Numbered from the stretch's first letter, positions 26,820 to 36,376 are shown. The stretch is DNA of 55,998 bases from an uncultured Pseudanabaenaceae cyanobacterium (GCA_938002085.1 CALLAT010000048.1:1-55998), one strand, 5' to 3'. A program made the numbers and translations. Notes: generated from the sequence alone by a model not told the origin.

Positions 26820-27632
26820 ATGGCTACCAGTTCTAACCTTCCCCAACAAAAAAGGTTGATTAATCGACCTTGGACTCAGCGTCGAGATTTACTTGTGGGG
26901 CTCGTTAGTCGAGATATCAAGCTGCTCTATAACCGTTCTGCCCTGGGAATTGCTTGGATGCTGATCAATCCTTTGATGCAGCTCATGGTCTATGCCTTTG
27001 TGTTTGGTGTCTTATTAGTCAATAACTCAGTTCCAAATTTCACTTCGTTTATTTTTAGCGGTCTGCTGGTTTGGACCTGGTTCCAAGGCTCGCTGACAGA
27101 AGCCACTGGAGCGATTGTGCACAATCGGGCTCTGATTCGTCAGCCAGGTTTTCCTGTAGCGGTGTTGCCGGTGGTGAATGTCGCGACGGGACTGATTCAC
27201 TTCCTGATGTCCCTGCCTATCCTCTTGATCTTTCTGTGGATAGATGGCGTGGTCTTAGATGCCAAACTGCTGCTGCTGCCTCTGCTAATGGCTTTGCAAT
27301 TTGCGTTCACTGTGAGCTTGGCCTATGTTCTTGCCTCTCTCAATGTGACCTTTCGCGATACGCAGCATACGCTGGGAGTCCTGCTGCAAATGCTGTTTTA
27401 CTTCTCGGCTGTGTTTTATCAGGTGCCGGAGCAATACAGCCACATTTTCCAGTTCAATCCAGTGTTGATTTTGATTAATGGCTATCGCGCTATTCTTCTT
27501 GCACCAGAGGCCTCGGCAGCTAGCTTTAGCTGGGTACCGACTCTCGTTCTTTTTGCGATCACCGCTATTCTGTTGCCCCTAGGTCATCGAATTTTTCAGC
27601 GTCAAAGCGAGCGATTTGTGGAGGAGCTATAG
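26820..27632 (+). CDS. ABC-2 type polysaccharide exporter permease
   Basis: 270 residues with six hydrophobic segments, an ABC-2 transporter permease of the Wzm/TagG type. The N-terminal RDLLVGLVSRDIKLLYNRSALGIAWMLINPLMQLMVYAFVFG, starting about residue 25, is the family signature, with an RAILLAPE stretch near the C-terminus. It pairs with the ATPase encoded next to form an exporter of O-antigen-like glycans. I chose ATG at 26820 because earlier in-frame codons fall inside the MITE. The ATPase gene follows 118 bases later. Confidence 0.9.
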   Translation: MATSSNLPQQKRLINRPWTQRRDLLVGLVSRDIKLLYNRSALGIAWMLINPLMQLMVYAFVFGVLLVNNSVPNFTSFIFSGLLVWTWFQGSLTEATGAIVHNRALIRQPGFPVAVLPVVNVATGLIHFLMSLPILLIFLWIDGVVLDAKLLLLPLLMALQFAFTVSLAYVLASLNVTFRDTQHTLGVLLQMLFYFSAVFYQVPEQYSHIFQFNPVLILINGYRAILLAPEASAASFSWVPTLVLFAITAILLPLGHRIFQRQSERFVEEL

Positions 27633-27750
27633 CTTCAGTCTTGGGTTCTCTAGACCAATTGCTAAAATGAGATGCTCTCTTGGGGGGAGGTGATGGTCTG
27701 TTTCTCTCAATGCCCATGTTTAGGGTCAAGTTATTAAGGAATCGCAGTTG

Positions 27751-29004
27751 ATGGGTCATGGCATCGTTGTTCAAAATCTAGGCAAGCGGTTTAGCGCTTA
27801 CCCCAGCGATCGCCCTCGCACCATCATGCAGGCCGCCATGGGGGGCTTTAAGCGCTTTAAGCCCATGAATGCTTTTTGGGCCTTACGTAATGTCAGCTTT
27901 GAAGTGCAGCCAGGTGAAATCCTCGGGGTTTTAGGTCATAACGGGGCGGGTAAGTCGACGCTGCTGCGTTTGATTGGTGGCATTGGCAGTGCCGATGAAG
28001 GGAGCATTCGCATTCGCGGACGTGTGGGAGCCTTGCTGGATCTAGGGGCCGGTTTCCATGAAGATCTCACTGGGCGGGAAAACCTGATGGTGGCTGCTTT
28101 AATCGGTGGTTTAACCAAAGCGGAGGTGCTGGATCGGGAAAAGGAGATTATTGAGTTTGCTGAATTAGAGAGTTTTATTGATAACCCGATTCGGACCTAC
28201 AGCACTGGCATGGGAATGCGTCTGGCATTTTCCATTGCGATCCATACAGACCCTCAGCTGTTATTGATCGATGAGCATCTCTCAGTGGGGGATATTGGTT
28301 TTAAGGCCAAATGCATTGAGCGAGTCAAGTACTTGCGAGATCAGGGCTGCGCCATCATGTTTATCTCGCAAAGTCCTAAGCAGGTGATGGAACTGTGCGA
28401 TCGCGCCTTACTCCTCAACCGTGGCACAGTGGCAGCCTATAGCGATCCCAAAACCGTCGTGGCAGAGTACGAAGCTGCCATGCACCCCGATCAGAAACCT
28501 CGGCTTCCCCAAGCTGAGGCTCCCATTTTGGGGCAAAAAATTGCCATCACTGCAATGCACCTTTCCCCATCCGCTCCTTTTCATTGCGGGGATCCTCTGA
28601 CTGTAGAACTGGATTACGCTTGCCTGGAGCCTCTACCAGATCCGATCTTTTCGGTGCGTATCCTGCATGAAAGTGGGGCTGTCTGCTTTGAAAGTAATAC
28701 CCATAGCAAGGATTGCCACGAGAAGGTCTCTCCGGGATCTGGGCGAATTCGTCTACAGATAGATCGGCTAGATCTCAATGGGGGAAAGTACTTTGTCAGT
28801 GCGGGTGTCCATTCTAAAAATTGGCGACAGCTGCTGGAATACCAGGATAAATTGGCAAAACTTGTTGTTGAACCCACTCGCGTTGTCGAAGGGCTTTTGC
28901 ATCCTCCCTGCGTTTGGACTGCTGATGAGCCAAGTCTTGCCTTGGGGCGAGATACTGCTTTTGCTGATGAATCCACGACTACGCCGGAAGCATCCTCTGT
29001 TTAA
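27751..29004 (+). CDS. ABC exporter ATPase with Wzt-like C-terminal domain
   Basis: 417 residues. The ATPase domain (about 1-245) has Walker A GHNGAGKSTLLRLI, the signature region RTYSTGMGMRLAFSIA, Walker B LLLIDEHLSVGD and an H-loop equivalent near MFISQSPKQ, where Ser replaces the usual His, which is worth noting. It belongs to the polysaccharide/teichoic-acid branch. A beta-rich C-terminal domain (about 265-400) resembles the Wzt carbohydrate-binding domain that recognises the finished glycan end. That suggests export of a capped, defined-length glycan. I start at ATG 27751 rather than the TTG one codon upstream. Confidence 0.9.
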   Translation: MGHGIVVQNLGKRFSAYPSDRPRTIMQAAMGGFKRFKPMNAFWALRNVSFEVQPGEILGVLGHNGAGKSTLLRLIGGIGSADEGSIRIRGRVGALLDLGAGFHEDLTGRENLMVAALIGGLTKAEVLDREKEIIEFAELESFIDNPIRTYSTGMGMRLAFSIAIHTDPQLLLIDEHLSVGDIGFKAKCIERVKYLRDQGCAIMFISQSPKQVMELCDRALLLNRGTVAAYSDPKTVVAEYEAAMHPDQKPRLPQAEAPILGQKIAITAMHLSPSAPFHCGDPLTVELDYACLEPLPDPIFSVRILHESGAVCFESNTHSKDCHEKVSPGSGRIRLQIDRLDLNGGKYFVSAGVHSKNWRQLLEYQDKLAKLVVEPTRVVEGLLHPPCVWTADEPSLALGRDTAFADESTTTPEASSV

Positions 29005-29128
29005 GGACTCGCAGTAGGGACAACCCGTCTTTATATGCCATGATCCGACGTTAGCTGAGAAGAGCAGCCGTTGAGGACTGCTGTTCTTCATCTTAATGGT
29101 GTCCTTTGGATCTTTATCGCTCGTTTTC

Positions 29129-30226
29129 ATGACTGATCATTCTGTTCGTAGCGTATCTAGTGAACATCCGGCTTCTCAAACATCACGCTTTTATCTTGAT
29201 GTGATTCGAGCCTATGCCACGATCATGATCGTGCTGCTCCATGTCGCTGTTTCTTATATCTACCAGAGTGAAATTAGCCCCACAAACTGGTGGATTAGCA
29301 ATGGCTATCATGCTTGGTCTCGTACGGCTGTTCCGTTATTTATTTTGATTAGTGGTGCGCTCCTACTGAAGCCTCGTCATCCAGAAAGCATTCGTCACTT
29401 TTTACGTAAGCGAGCTTTGCGCATCCTGCCGCCGCTGGTGATTTGGTCTGGGATCTATCTGATCTATGAAGGCATAAGAGGGCAAATTTCTGTGGGCATT
29501 GGTGGCGCGATCGCCTCACTCCTTCAACAACCGGCCTACGGTCATCTCTGGTTCCTTTACATGATCCTCGGTTTATATTTGATGACCCCGATTCTGCGGG
29601 TGTATATTGCTGCTGCCAGCCCTGTAAACCTGACCTATGCCCTCGTGCTTTGTTTGATTTTTGGAGAGATTTTCCCGTTACTAAAAGCAGGGCTTGATTA
29701 TCATTTCTATTTAAGTAATTTTATCTCTCTAAGTGCTGCCTTAGGATTATTTGTGGGAGGGTATTGGCTAGAACAGTACCCAGTGACGACTCGGGTTAGG
29801 CAAAGGAGCTTACTACTTTATGGGGTCGGTTTTGGCTTGCTCGTAACAATGACTGCCCTTGTCAAAAACCTCAACGGTGGGGAAGTTCAGGGCTTTATTT
29901 ACGAGATGGATTCACCTCTAGCCCTGATGATGGCGATGGGTAGCTTCCTACTGTTTAAGTCATTGCCTTACGACAGCCTGTGCCAACGTTTGAGATGGTT
30001 TAAGCCCGTTGTCAAAGCACTCAGCAGCACCAGCTTCACCATTTATTTGCTTCATATGATGGTGGTGAATGCGTTGCAAAATGGCTCCTTGCCTGTACAT
30101 TTCAACCCTGCAGTTTCAAATTCTCTTTGGACAATCCCGGTGCAGACGTTCATTGTTCTGGTGTTTTGTTATTGCTTTACTGTGGGCGTGCGTAAGTTGC
30201 CGTTTGGTGAATGGTTGGCACCATAA
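29129..30226 (+). CDS. Acyltransferase 3 family membrane protein (first copy)
   Basis: 365 residues from ATG at 29129 (a start at 29096 would add 11 residues; neither has a clear ribosome site). About ten membrane helices. The family start RFYLDVIRAYATIMIVLLHVA contains the conserved catalytic His, and SRTAVPLFILISGALLL and LRKRALRILPP are typical. Members O-acylate (usually O-acetylate) sugars at the membrane. Its position after the exporter genes suggests modification of the exported glycan. The next gene is a paralogue. Confidence 0.88.
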   Translation: MTDHSVRSVSSEHPASQTSRFYLDVIRAYATIMIVLLHVAVSYIYQSEISPTNWWISNGYHAWSRTAVPLFILISGALLLKPRHPESIRHFLRKRALRILPPLVIWSGIYLIYEGIRGQISVGIGGAIASLLQQPAYGHLWFLYMILGLYLMTPILRVYIAAASPVNLTYALVLCLIFGEIFPLLKAGLDYHFYLSNFISLSAALGLFVGGYWLEQYPVTTRVRQRSLLLYGVGFGLLVTMTALVKNLNGGEVQGFIYEMDSPLALMMAMGSFLLFKSLPYDSLCQRLRWFKPVVKALSSTSFTIYLLHMMVVNALQNGSLPVHFNPAVSNSLWTIPVQTFIVLVFCYCFTVGVRKLPFGEWLAP

Positions 30227-30612
30227 ATTTTGGGTAAATCATAATGCGCACCAGTTGGACAGTTACGAATAATATTAATCGATAGATCGTTCAATATTGG
30301 GAATGCTTTGGAGGCTGTTTGAGCATTTGGCTTAGCATTAGCTTTGATACCTTGACTAAGGCCCTGAGGGGACTTCGCCGTAGATTGACTTCTCATGGGT
30401 TGAGAAGTCTAGCTCAATGCCTTTATCAAACAATCTCGTAAGGAGAAATACGAGCTAACTTTGTCTCCTCATCAACTTATAGTGAAGTTTCTCTCTCGTG
30501 GCTCAGAAGTCTCTTTAAGCCGTATATCTTAAGCTAGGCCCATCTTGTATGCGATGCCTAACCTTAAAGTCAGCTTCGCTTAGTGCTAGTTGGCTTTCTA
30601 TGGAGGCTGTTC
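30227..30612. other. Intergenic region between the two acyltransferase genes
   Basis: A 386-base gap with no supported gene. It contains a hairpin at 30387-30409 (GACTTCTCA and TGAGAAGTC) without a T-tract. A GGAGG at 30602-30606 serves the next gene. Confidence 0.4.
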
Positions 30613-31749
30613 ATGGTGCAGATTTCCACTCAGATAGTTCAAAGGCTGCGAGAGTCACCCGTACTCGAGTCTAAGCTTTCGGTTCAGGCTGGCAGGTTTG
30701 AATATATTGACCTGATGCGCGCGACTGCCATAACGATGGTTGTCGCTATTCATATCGCTTCGACTTATTTTTATAATGCTGAGATGGCCACAGCGGTCAC
30801 GTCAAATTGGAAAGCATCTGTTTGGGTGATGGGCTTTCTAAGGCCGGCAGTACCGCTGTTTCTAATGATTAGTGGCACTCTACTTTTACAGCCTAGTAAA
30901 GCGTCAGAACCCATTCGTCGCTTTTTTAGAAAGCGCATTGGACGAGTGTTGGCGCCATTTGTGGCTTGGTCGGCCGCATTTATTGGTTGGCGTATTTTCT
31001 TTTTTAAAGAGACTTTGACCCTAGGGAATGCGATCACTGCATTTTTCCAGGATACGGTGTATGTCCATTTTTGGTTTATGTACGTATTGTTGGCGCTCTA
31101 CGCGGTGACGCCTGTTCTACGGCGATTTACTAAAAATACAGCTCAAACTAAATTAGCCTGTGCCCTCGGTCTTTGGTTTGGTCTCGAAAGCTTGATGCCC
31201 TTGCTTCATTCCTGGTGGGGATTTGGATTTAAGTTGACCGCTCCGTTTCTCTTGACAGACTACATCGGCTTTTTCCTAGGTGGCTATTACTTAAGTCGGA
31301 TTAAGGTCTCTAAGAAGGTTCGCCGGATATTGCCTTCTATTTATGTCGCAGTGGCAATTTTTACTGGTGCGTTAACCCTTCATCTCAATGGTTTGGGAGA
31401 TTCGCTGAACGACAGCATGTATAGCAATCTGAAGCCCACTACCATTTTGATGGCTATTTGCTTGTACCTCTGGCTTAAGGATGTTTCATATCGGGCTTGG
31501 ACAAGCCGCAATGCCATTCTTGAACGTTGGATCCATTTGGTAAGCCGCTTTAGCTTTGGGATCTATCTGATGCACCTGATGCTGGTTGATTTATTTCAAT
31601 CAACCTATTTCATGGGGCTTCAAATTAATGCGCTGCCTTTGAGTGCGTTTTTAACGATTCCATTGTTTACAGTGATCGTTCTGGTTCTTTCGATCCTCAT
31701 TTTGGCTCCACTCTCGCGACTTCCTGGGGGACGCTTCGTCTCCCCTTGA
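30613..31749 (+). CDS. Acyltransferase 3 family membrane protein (second copy)
   Basis: 378 residues. ATG at 30613 is preferred over the GTG at 30583 because a GGAGG ribosome site sits at 30602-30606. The family opening RFEYIDLMRATAITMVVAIHIA has the catalytic His, followed by FLRPAVPLFLMISGTLLL and FFRKRIGRVLAPFVAW. About ten membrane helices. Order and spacing of motifs match the preceding gene, so the pair looks like an old duplication, well diverged. The two may modify different sugars or positions of the exported glycan. Confidence 0.88.
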   Translation: MVQISTQIVQRLRESPVLESKLSVQAGRFEYIDLMRATAITMVVAIHIASTYFYNAEMATAVTSNWKASVWVMGFLRPAVPLFLMISGTLLLQPSKASEPIRRFFRKRIGRVLAPFVAWSAAFIGWRIFFFKETLTLGNAITAFFQDTVYVHFWFMYVLLALYAVTPVLRRFTKNTAQTKLACALGLWFGLESLMPLLHSWWGFGFKLTAPFLLTDYIGFFLGGYYLSRIKVSKKVRRILPSIYVAVAIFTGALTLHLNGLGDSLNDSMYSNLKPTTILMAICLYLWLKDVSYRAWTSRNAILERWIHLVSRFSFGIYLMHLMLVDLFQSTYFMGLQINALPLSAFLTIPLFTVIVLVLSILILAPLSRLPGGRFVSP

Positions 31750-32265
31750 GGCTATGGAAGCGTTGAAGTAATTGAGGCTAATTAATCAGGGGATGAAGTC
31801 TGACATCTTGCAGGACTGAGAATTGTTGAAGTGCAAGGTATTCCGTGCTTTGAGCGAAGGAGGATGGCGAGTTGCCTCGCCTGTCTCAGACCATGATTAA
31901 TCAATATCGCTGACGTAGAAAAATGCTAATCTATACACGGAATCCAAAAACGCCTGGAATACTGAGTAACCATAAGTTATTGGGCTTGCGGGGGTTTACG
32001 CAGATAGCTGCTGCGTTGTAGGTGATCTTGGGTGCAATTAAGAGATTGTTTCCTCAGGAATGGGGAGCACTTTCACTGTTTTCTACTAGGGGTTAGTTTT
32101 TAGTTTTTTGGAAGATCTGTAGGTTCTAGATTTTTTGACAAGTTTGAAAATCAGATCTTGCGAGCGTTCTGAACCTCTAAAGTTCAGGGAAGTCTAGATT
32201 TCCTCTGTGCCTAGTTTCCTCTGATTTCTTGAGTTTATATTTCTTCATATTGCCCTGTGGCTATT
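31750..32265. other. Intergenic region, no supported gene
   Basis: A 516-base gap before the double-domain glycosyltransferase. Nothing recognised beyond AT-rich tracts that could hold its promoter. Confidence 0.4.
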
Positions 32266-34971
32266 ATGACCAAGCCTTACTTCTTAGTTGATCTCAATCT
32301 CAACCAGCCCTTACGCAACTTAGAATCGCTGGAGGAATATGGCTCTGTCCGAGGCCTAGTGATCTGGCAAGGGGAGGCATTGGGGGAGCTTGAGCTTCCC
32401 GTGAAGGGAGGATGCTGTTCAGCCGCTGAGCAAAGAGAGGCGATCGCTCAACAGTTCTTGGAAGAAATTCTCCTGCGTAGTATCGAGCAAAGCCTGGTGA
32501 CAGGGCAATGGGCACCAGATGTAAGTTGGTCAGAGTTGCAGCTTCAGGAAGCTAAGGGAGCTGTTTCTTGTGATAAAGGGGCCTCTCTAACGGTTGTCCT
32601 CTGCTGGGCTGCTGCCCAAGGCAACGTTACTGCTGGTCATCTTGAAAGCTGCTTTGCTCGGTTAAAAGTTAGTTTGTCGCGGTTGGCTGAGGCTGAAGTG
32701 CAGATTCTCGCTGTGGGACCTGCCCAGAACCAAGTCCTAGTGTGCGATGCGGCGGGGGATCTAGATCTGCAATATGTCGTTGATGAGAGCAATGATTTGG
32801 CCTGTCAGCGGCGTTTGGCCGTCCAAGCCAGCCAGGCGGAAGCGCTGGCATTTATCTCCCCTCAAGTTCAAGTAAGCCCGAGTTGGATTTCGGTACTTTC
32901 CCAGCGTTTTCAGGAAGACCCCAGCATTATGGTGATGACTGGGCCTTTGCTGGCTCAGACTGAAACGACTGTTGCTTGGGAGACTTTAAAGGACCAAAGT
33001 CTTGCGGCTCCCTCGTTTAATCGCTGGTGGTATCGTCAAAGCAGCATTCCTTCGGAACGATGGAATCAGGTCTATTTTCATCATCCTATTCCTGGGCAAA
33101 ATGTTGCTTTGCGGCGTTGTGTCCTGCAGCAGGCGTTGGCTGAAGATGATGCGATCGCAAATGACTATCGCCTAACCTTTTTGCAAATGGCTTTGGGCCA
33201 TACGCTCTGTAATGACGCTGCTATGTGGGCTAGGGAGGCGGTTGACCCAACTGTTGAACAGCTTTGCCTGGGTGCGCAACTAGAAGCCTCTCGCTTGGGT
33301 CGCTATTTTGCTTGGGGCAGTTGTGCCAGCAGTGGTATTCCGACTGTTTATAGGCCCATCTTTTTGAAGGAAAGTTTGGGAGGGCTCCGTTGGTATGCTC
33401 AGTCTAGTTTGCAACAAGCAGGTCTCGCGAAGCAGCTTTTCCAAGCCAAGTTGACGGGGTTTGTTTCAGGCTTGAAATACGGTTTGAGCGAGAGCGGTGG
33501 TGTGAGTGCGCTGAAGCAATGCTTGGCTGGATTAACTCAGGTTTTGCCTGGTCAGGGGGTGAGTGAACCGGATGCTAAAGCTAGTCAGCGAATGGCTAGT
33601 CGTAGTCTTGATTTAGCTCAGCCATTGCCGTTGTGGGATGACTTGGATGAATACGATGGTGTTCGAATTTTTGTCACCCACGGCGAAGAGTTGTTGGGCA
33701 GTTGCGATCTATGGCACAACGGGGGCAGCATTTCGCCCCGACAAATTAGCAAAATCATGGTGCGCCATTTGCGCGATCGCCTTTTCCTAAAGGCTCGTAA
33801 TGGCCATACTCAAGCTTGGCAGGCGCTGGAGTTACAAGTGGCCCATTGGCTCCAGCCCCAGACGGCCGCTTCTCCCATCGAAAATACTTTGATTCCGGCT
33901 CAGTTACCGCTTTCAGTTCCTGTTTCCGTCATCATTACCACCTGCGATCGCCCGGAGGATTTGCGAAATTGCCTCCAGCATTTGCGAGCTCAAACGGGCG
34001 ATCGTGACTTTGAAATCATCGTGGCGGATAATCGGCCTGCGTCTGGCGTTACTCCCACTGTGGTTAAAGACTTTCCTGGCGTCAAGCTTGTCTCAGAGCC
34101 CCGAGTGGGGGGCTCCTATGGTCGCAATTCGGCTTTCTGCGCGAGTACCGGCGATATTGTTGTCACTGTGGATGACGATGTGACGGTCCCTGCTGATTGG
34201 CTAGAAAAGCTATTAGCCCCTATGTCTCGCCCCGAGGTTCTTGCAGTGACGGGGAATGTTCTGCCTCGGGAATTGGAAACTGAGGCTCAGCGTATGTATG
34301 AGGATCTCTACGGTGGCTTGGGTGAAGGCCTAGAAGGGTTTGAGGCCAATGGTCAATGGCTCAGCTCCTTCAATTACTCTCCTCCGGTCTGGGACCTGGG
34401 TGTTTCCGCTAACTCAGCGTTTCGGGCTAGCATTTTTCACCATCCTAATATTGGGATGATGCCCGAAGAATTAGGACCTGGAACTCCTGTGGGGGGAGGT
34501 GAAGAAAACTACCTGATTTATCGTATTCTCCGAGCAGGCGGGACATTAGTTTATGAGCCTTCTGCCTATGCATGGCATCGTCATCGCCGCACTATCCCTG
34601 AGTTGCGCTATCAAATTTACCGTCAGATGATGGGTGGGACTGCTTACCATCTACGCCTCTGGAAAGTCGATCAAGATATGCGTGCGAAACAGCAGTTGCT
34701 GAGCGGACTACCCCGTTATTTCACCAGCCGTGTGATAGAGAAAGCGAAGGGACAGAATCAAGTGCCTTGGCGCTTTATCTGGGCAGAGATTGCGGGGTAT
34801 CTGGCAGGTTTCTGGGGATATCGTCAATCTCTCAAAGCTGTGGAACGTCAAGGCTACAGCGAGGCTTATATTCCTGTGAGTGAGAGGTCGGAGTCTTTTC
34901 AGTCGGGAAAGATATCTAGCCTGGGCGATTCCCAGGCATCGCTTCAACCTACTGCTAGTCGTTCTTTTTAA
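32266..34971 (+). CDS. Large two-domain glycosyltransferase (GT2)
   Basis: 901 residues from ATG at 32266 (GTG at 32257 is possible). The N-terminal ~430 residues begin with a GLVIWQGEALGELELP module and a poorly conserved GT2-like region with no clear DxD. A second copy of the small opening module recurs near residue 460 (VRIFVTHGEELLGSCDL). The C-terminal GT-A domain is complete: SVIITTCDRPEDLRNCLQHL, then IVADNRPASG, the GGSYGRNSA motif, VVTVDDDVTVP as DxD, and GGGEENYLIYRILRAGG. The enzyme probably has one active domain and one degenerate domain. It closes the polysaccharide block; donor and acceptor are unknown. Confidence 0.85.
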   Translation: MTKPYFLVDLNLNQPLRNLESLEEYGSVRGLVIWQGEALGELELPVKGGCCSAAEQREAIAQQFLEEILLRSIEQSLVTGQWAPDVSWSELQLQEAKGAVSCDKGASLTVVLCWAAAQGNVTAGHLESCFARLKVSLSRLAEAEVQILAVGPAQNQVLVCDAAGDLDLQYVVDESNDLACQRRLAVQASQAEALAFISPQVQVSPSWISVLSQRFQEDPSIMVMTGPLLAQTETTVAWETLKDQSLAAPSFNRWWYRQSSIPSERWNQVYFHHPIPGQNVALRRCVLQQALAEDDAIANDYRLTFLQMALGHTLCNDAAMWAREAVDPTVEQLCLGAQLEASRLGRYFAWGSCASSGIPTVYRPIFLKESLGGLRWYAQSSLQQAGLAKQLFQAKLTGFVSGLKYGLSESGGVSALKQCLAGLTQVLPGQGVSEPDAKASQRMASRSLDLAQPLPLWDDLDEYDGVRIFVTHGEELLGSCDLWHNGGSISPRQISKIMVRHLRDRLFLKARNGHTQAWQALELQVAHWLQPQTAASPIENTLIPAQLPLSVPVSVIITTCDRPEDLRNCLQHLRAQTGDRDFEIIVADNRPASGVTPTVVKDFPGVKLVSEPRVGGSYGRNSAFCASTGDIVVTVDDDVTVPADWLEKLLAPMSRPEVLAVTGNVLPRELETEAQRMYEDLYGGLGEGLEGFEANGQWLSSFNYSPPVWDLGVSANSAFRASIFHHPNIGMMPEELGPGTPVGGGEENYLIYRILRAGGTLVYEPSAYAWHRHRRTIPELRYQIYRQMMGGTAYHLRLWKVDQDMRAKQQLLSGLPRYFTSRVIEKAKGQNQVPWRFIWAEIAGYLAGFWGYRQSLKAVERQGYSEAYIPVSERSESFQSGKISSLGDSQASLQPTASRSF

Positions 34972-35018
34972 GAACTAGAGGAGGTTCTAATCTCCTTCAA
35001 TTTCGTTTCGGTCTGATT

Positions 35019-35121
35019 CCCCGCTGCTTGTGGCGGAAACAGCAAATCCGCAAGTTAGACTGCAGCTCTAGTAGCAGACTCTCTTGCCATACCCCGTCCG
35101 CTTGCGGCGGGGTTCTTGATT
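35019..35121. repeat. Degenerate repeat R1 (partner at 41474-41585)
   Basis: About 100 bases resembling 41474-41585 in the same orientation: CCGCTG near the start, a TCCG-AAG-TA-ACTGCA block in the middle, and a CTGCTTGC/CCGCTTGC-GGGG hairpin near the end. Identity is moderate by eye, so this is a tentative family. Confidence 0.4.
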
Positions 35122-35155
35122 GCTGAGAAGCGAGGTAGAAGCCTCACTTCTCAGC
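35091..35155. terminator. Double hairpin between convergent glycosyltransferase and bacterioferritin genes
   Basis: ACCCCGTCCGCTTGCGGCGGGGT forms one hairpin. GCTGAGAAG and CTTCTCAGC form a second, with an inner GAGG/CCTC. Neither has a long T-tract, but the position between two convergent genes suits transcription termination in both directions. Confidence 0.55.
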
Positions 35156-35162
35156 CTGTTTG

Positions 35163-35597
35163 CTAGCTAAAATCGCGTAGCATTTTCTTGATTTCAAGAT
35201 TATGCATTTCTTCTTGGCCAATCTTAGTACGAGAAAATTCTTCTAGATAAATACTGGCATTTTCCACAACATTTAGAAGATCCTTATAGAGCGATAAGGC
35301 TTTCTGTTCGTGGTTGAGGCTTTCTCGGAGAAGATCCGTTACAGAATGCTGATTGGTTTCTTCAATGGTTGCAATCCTCTGGCTGGGATGACCTTCCAGA
35401 CCGGTAATGATTTCGCCTGCTTCTTGAGCATGAAGCAGTGATTCAGTTGCTTGGGCTTTGAAGAAATCGACAATGGGAATTCGATTAGGCCCAATAACCA
35501 TGAGTGAGTAATGGGTGTATCGGACCACGCCTGCCAGTTCAAATTCCATGATTTGATTGAGCAGCTCTATTGCCTTGGGAGTTTCTAGCTCTTTCAT
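35163..35597 (-). CDS. Bacterioferritin-like iron-storage protein
   Basis: 144 residues from ATG at 35597 (MKELETPKAIELLNQ), a ferritin-fold four-helix bundle. Ferroxidase residues are visible in FELAGVVRYTHYS (Glu), TESLLHAQEAGEI (Glu and His) and, late, GQEEMHNLEIKKML (Glu and His), with NHEQKALSLYK in the third helix. It resembles bacterioferritin; the heme-ligating Met is not obvious, so heme binding is uncertain. An in-frame upstream extension to 35690 was rejected because it overlaps another gene and lacks family likeness. It marks the left border of the iron-related island. Confidence 0.85.
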   Translation of the reverse strand: MKELETPKAIELLNQIMEFELAGVVRYTHYSLMVIGPNRIPIVDFFKAQATESLLHAQEAGEIITGLEGHPSQRIATIEETNQHSVTDLLRESLNHEQKALSLYKDLLNVVENASIYLEEFSRTKIGQEEMHNLEIKKMLRDFS

Positions 35598-35673
35598 TGA
35601 GTATCGTTGTCTCTTGGTTTTTGAGTAGCGGCTTAGCTTAACATCTCGTTGAATTCTGGCGTATTGAGAGATT

Positions 35674-35968
35674 CTACTCTTCTGGGTCAAGTTCTTCTAA
35701 GACAGGCACGGGTTCATAGTATGGCTCTTCGTAAGCTGGCTCTAGGGCATCGTAAAGCTCGGGTACATAGGCTGGCTCTTCGTAAGCTGGTCTAACGCGC
35801 GTAGTAGTGACCGCGTCCATAGATTGACCTGGCTCGGGCTCATAGATTAGGTCAGCTTCGTAGGTTGGCTCAGGTTTACATAGGAGCAGGTTTGTGGCTT
35901 GCTTCGAGATCAAAGTTGGGAGTCTCTAGATTGATAGCCTCAAGAGGCTCAGGAGAGGCTGTATTCAT
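35674..35968 (-). pseudogene. Pro/Glu/Tyr-rich repeat protein, apparently frameshifted
   Basis: Two overlapping minus-strand frames look like halves of one protein. The first runs from ATG at 35968 (MNTASPEPLEAINLET) to HKPAPM and meets a stop at 35876. The second frame, one base later, continues with CKPEPTYEADLIYEPEPG and ends with PAYEEPAYVPELY and EPAYEEPYYEPVPVLEELD at 35674. Both halves share the same Pro/Glu/Tyr composition, and the repeat unit PAYEEPxY occurs more than once. A single extra base near 35876-35884 would explain the break. It may be a real mutation, a recoding site or a sequencing error. Function unknown. Confidence 0.5.
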
Positions 35969-36147
35969 CTATTCGTTGTCTGAGTCATTCTCTGATAGAA
36001 GCTTCGCTGGTTGAAGCACAATCTGTGGGAGTTGTTAGGTGTAGCATCACTGTTCTAGGGAGTAAATCGATAGAAGTGAAGCTTTAAAGTTTGATTTTGG
36101 TAGCCTTTAGCTTTTCGCTACTTGATATTTCCCAACAGAGCTAAGAA

Positions 36148-36376
36148 ATGACGAAGGCTAAAGACGACAAAATAATCGGTTTACGGCAGAAGCAGCTCTG
36201 TGAGCATTTGGGTTGGCGCTATCGAGATATTGCTCATCAGGCTAAGGCACTCGGGCTGTCAACCCATGCCTATGTGCAACAAAAAAACGAGATGGAGACT
36301 GATTGAGGAGTTGTATTACCCTCCTCTTGAAGATGTCCAAGCCGGAGATAATTCCGATGCACTTTCGGGAGCTTAG
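36148..36376 (+). pseudogene. Small DNA-binding-like hypothetical gene, frameshifted in an A7 run
   Basis: ATG at 36148 opens MTKAKDDKIIGLRQKQLCEH and LGWRYRDIAHQAKALGLSTH, a helix-turn-helix-like pattern, and stops at 36306. After the homopolymer A7 at 36281-36287 the +1 frame continues sensibly as TRWRLIEELYYPPLEDVQAG to a stop at 36376. Removing one A would join them into a protein of about 75 residues. The GLSTHAYVQQKTRWRL junction resembles small cyanobacterial proteins of unknown function (recalled, not searched). Confidence 0.5.
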
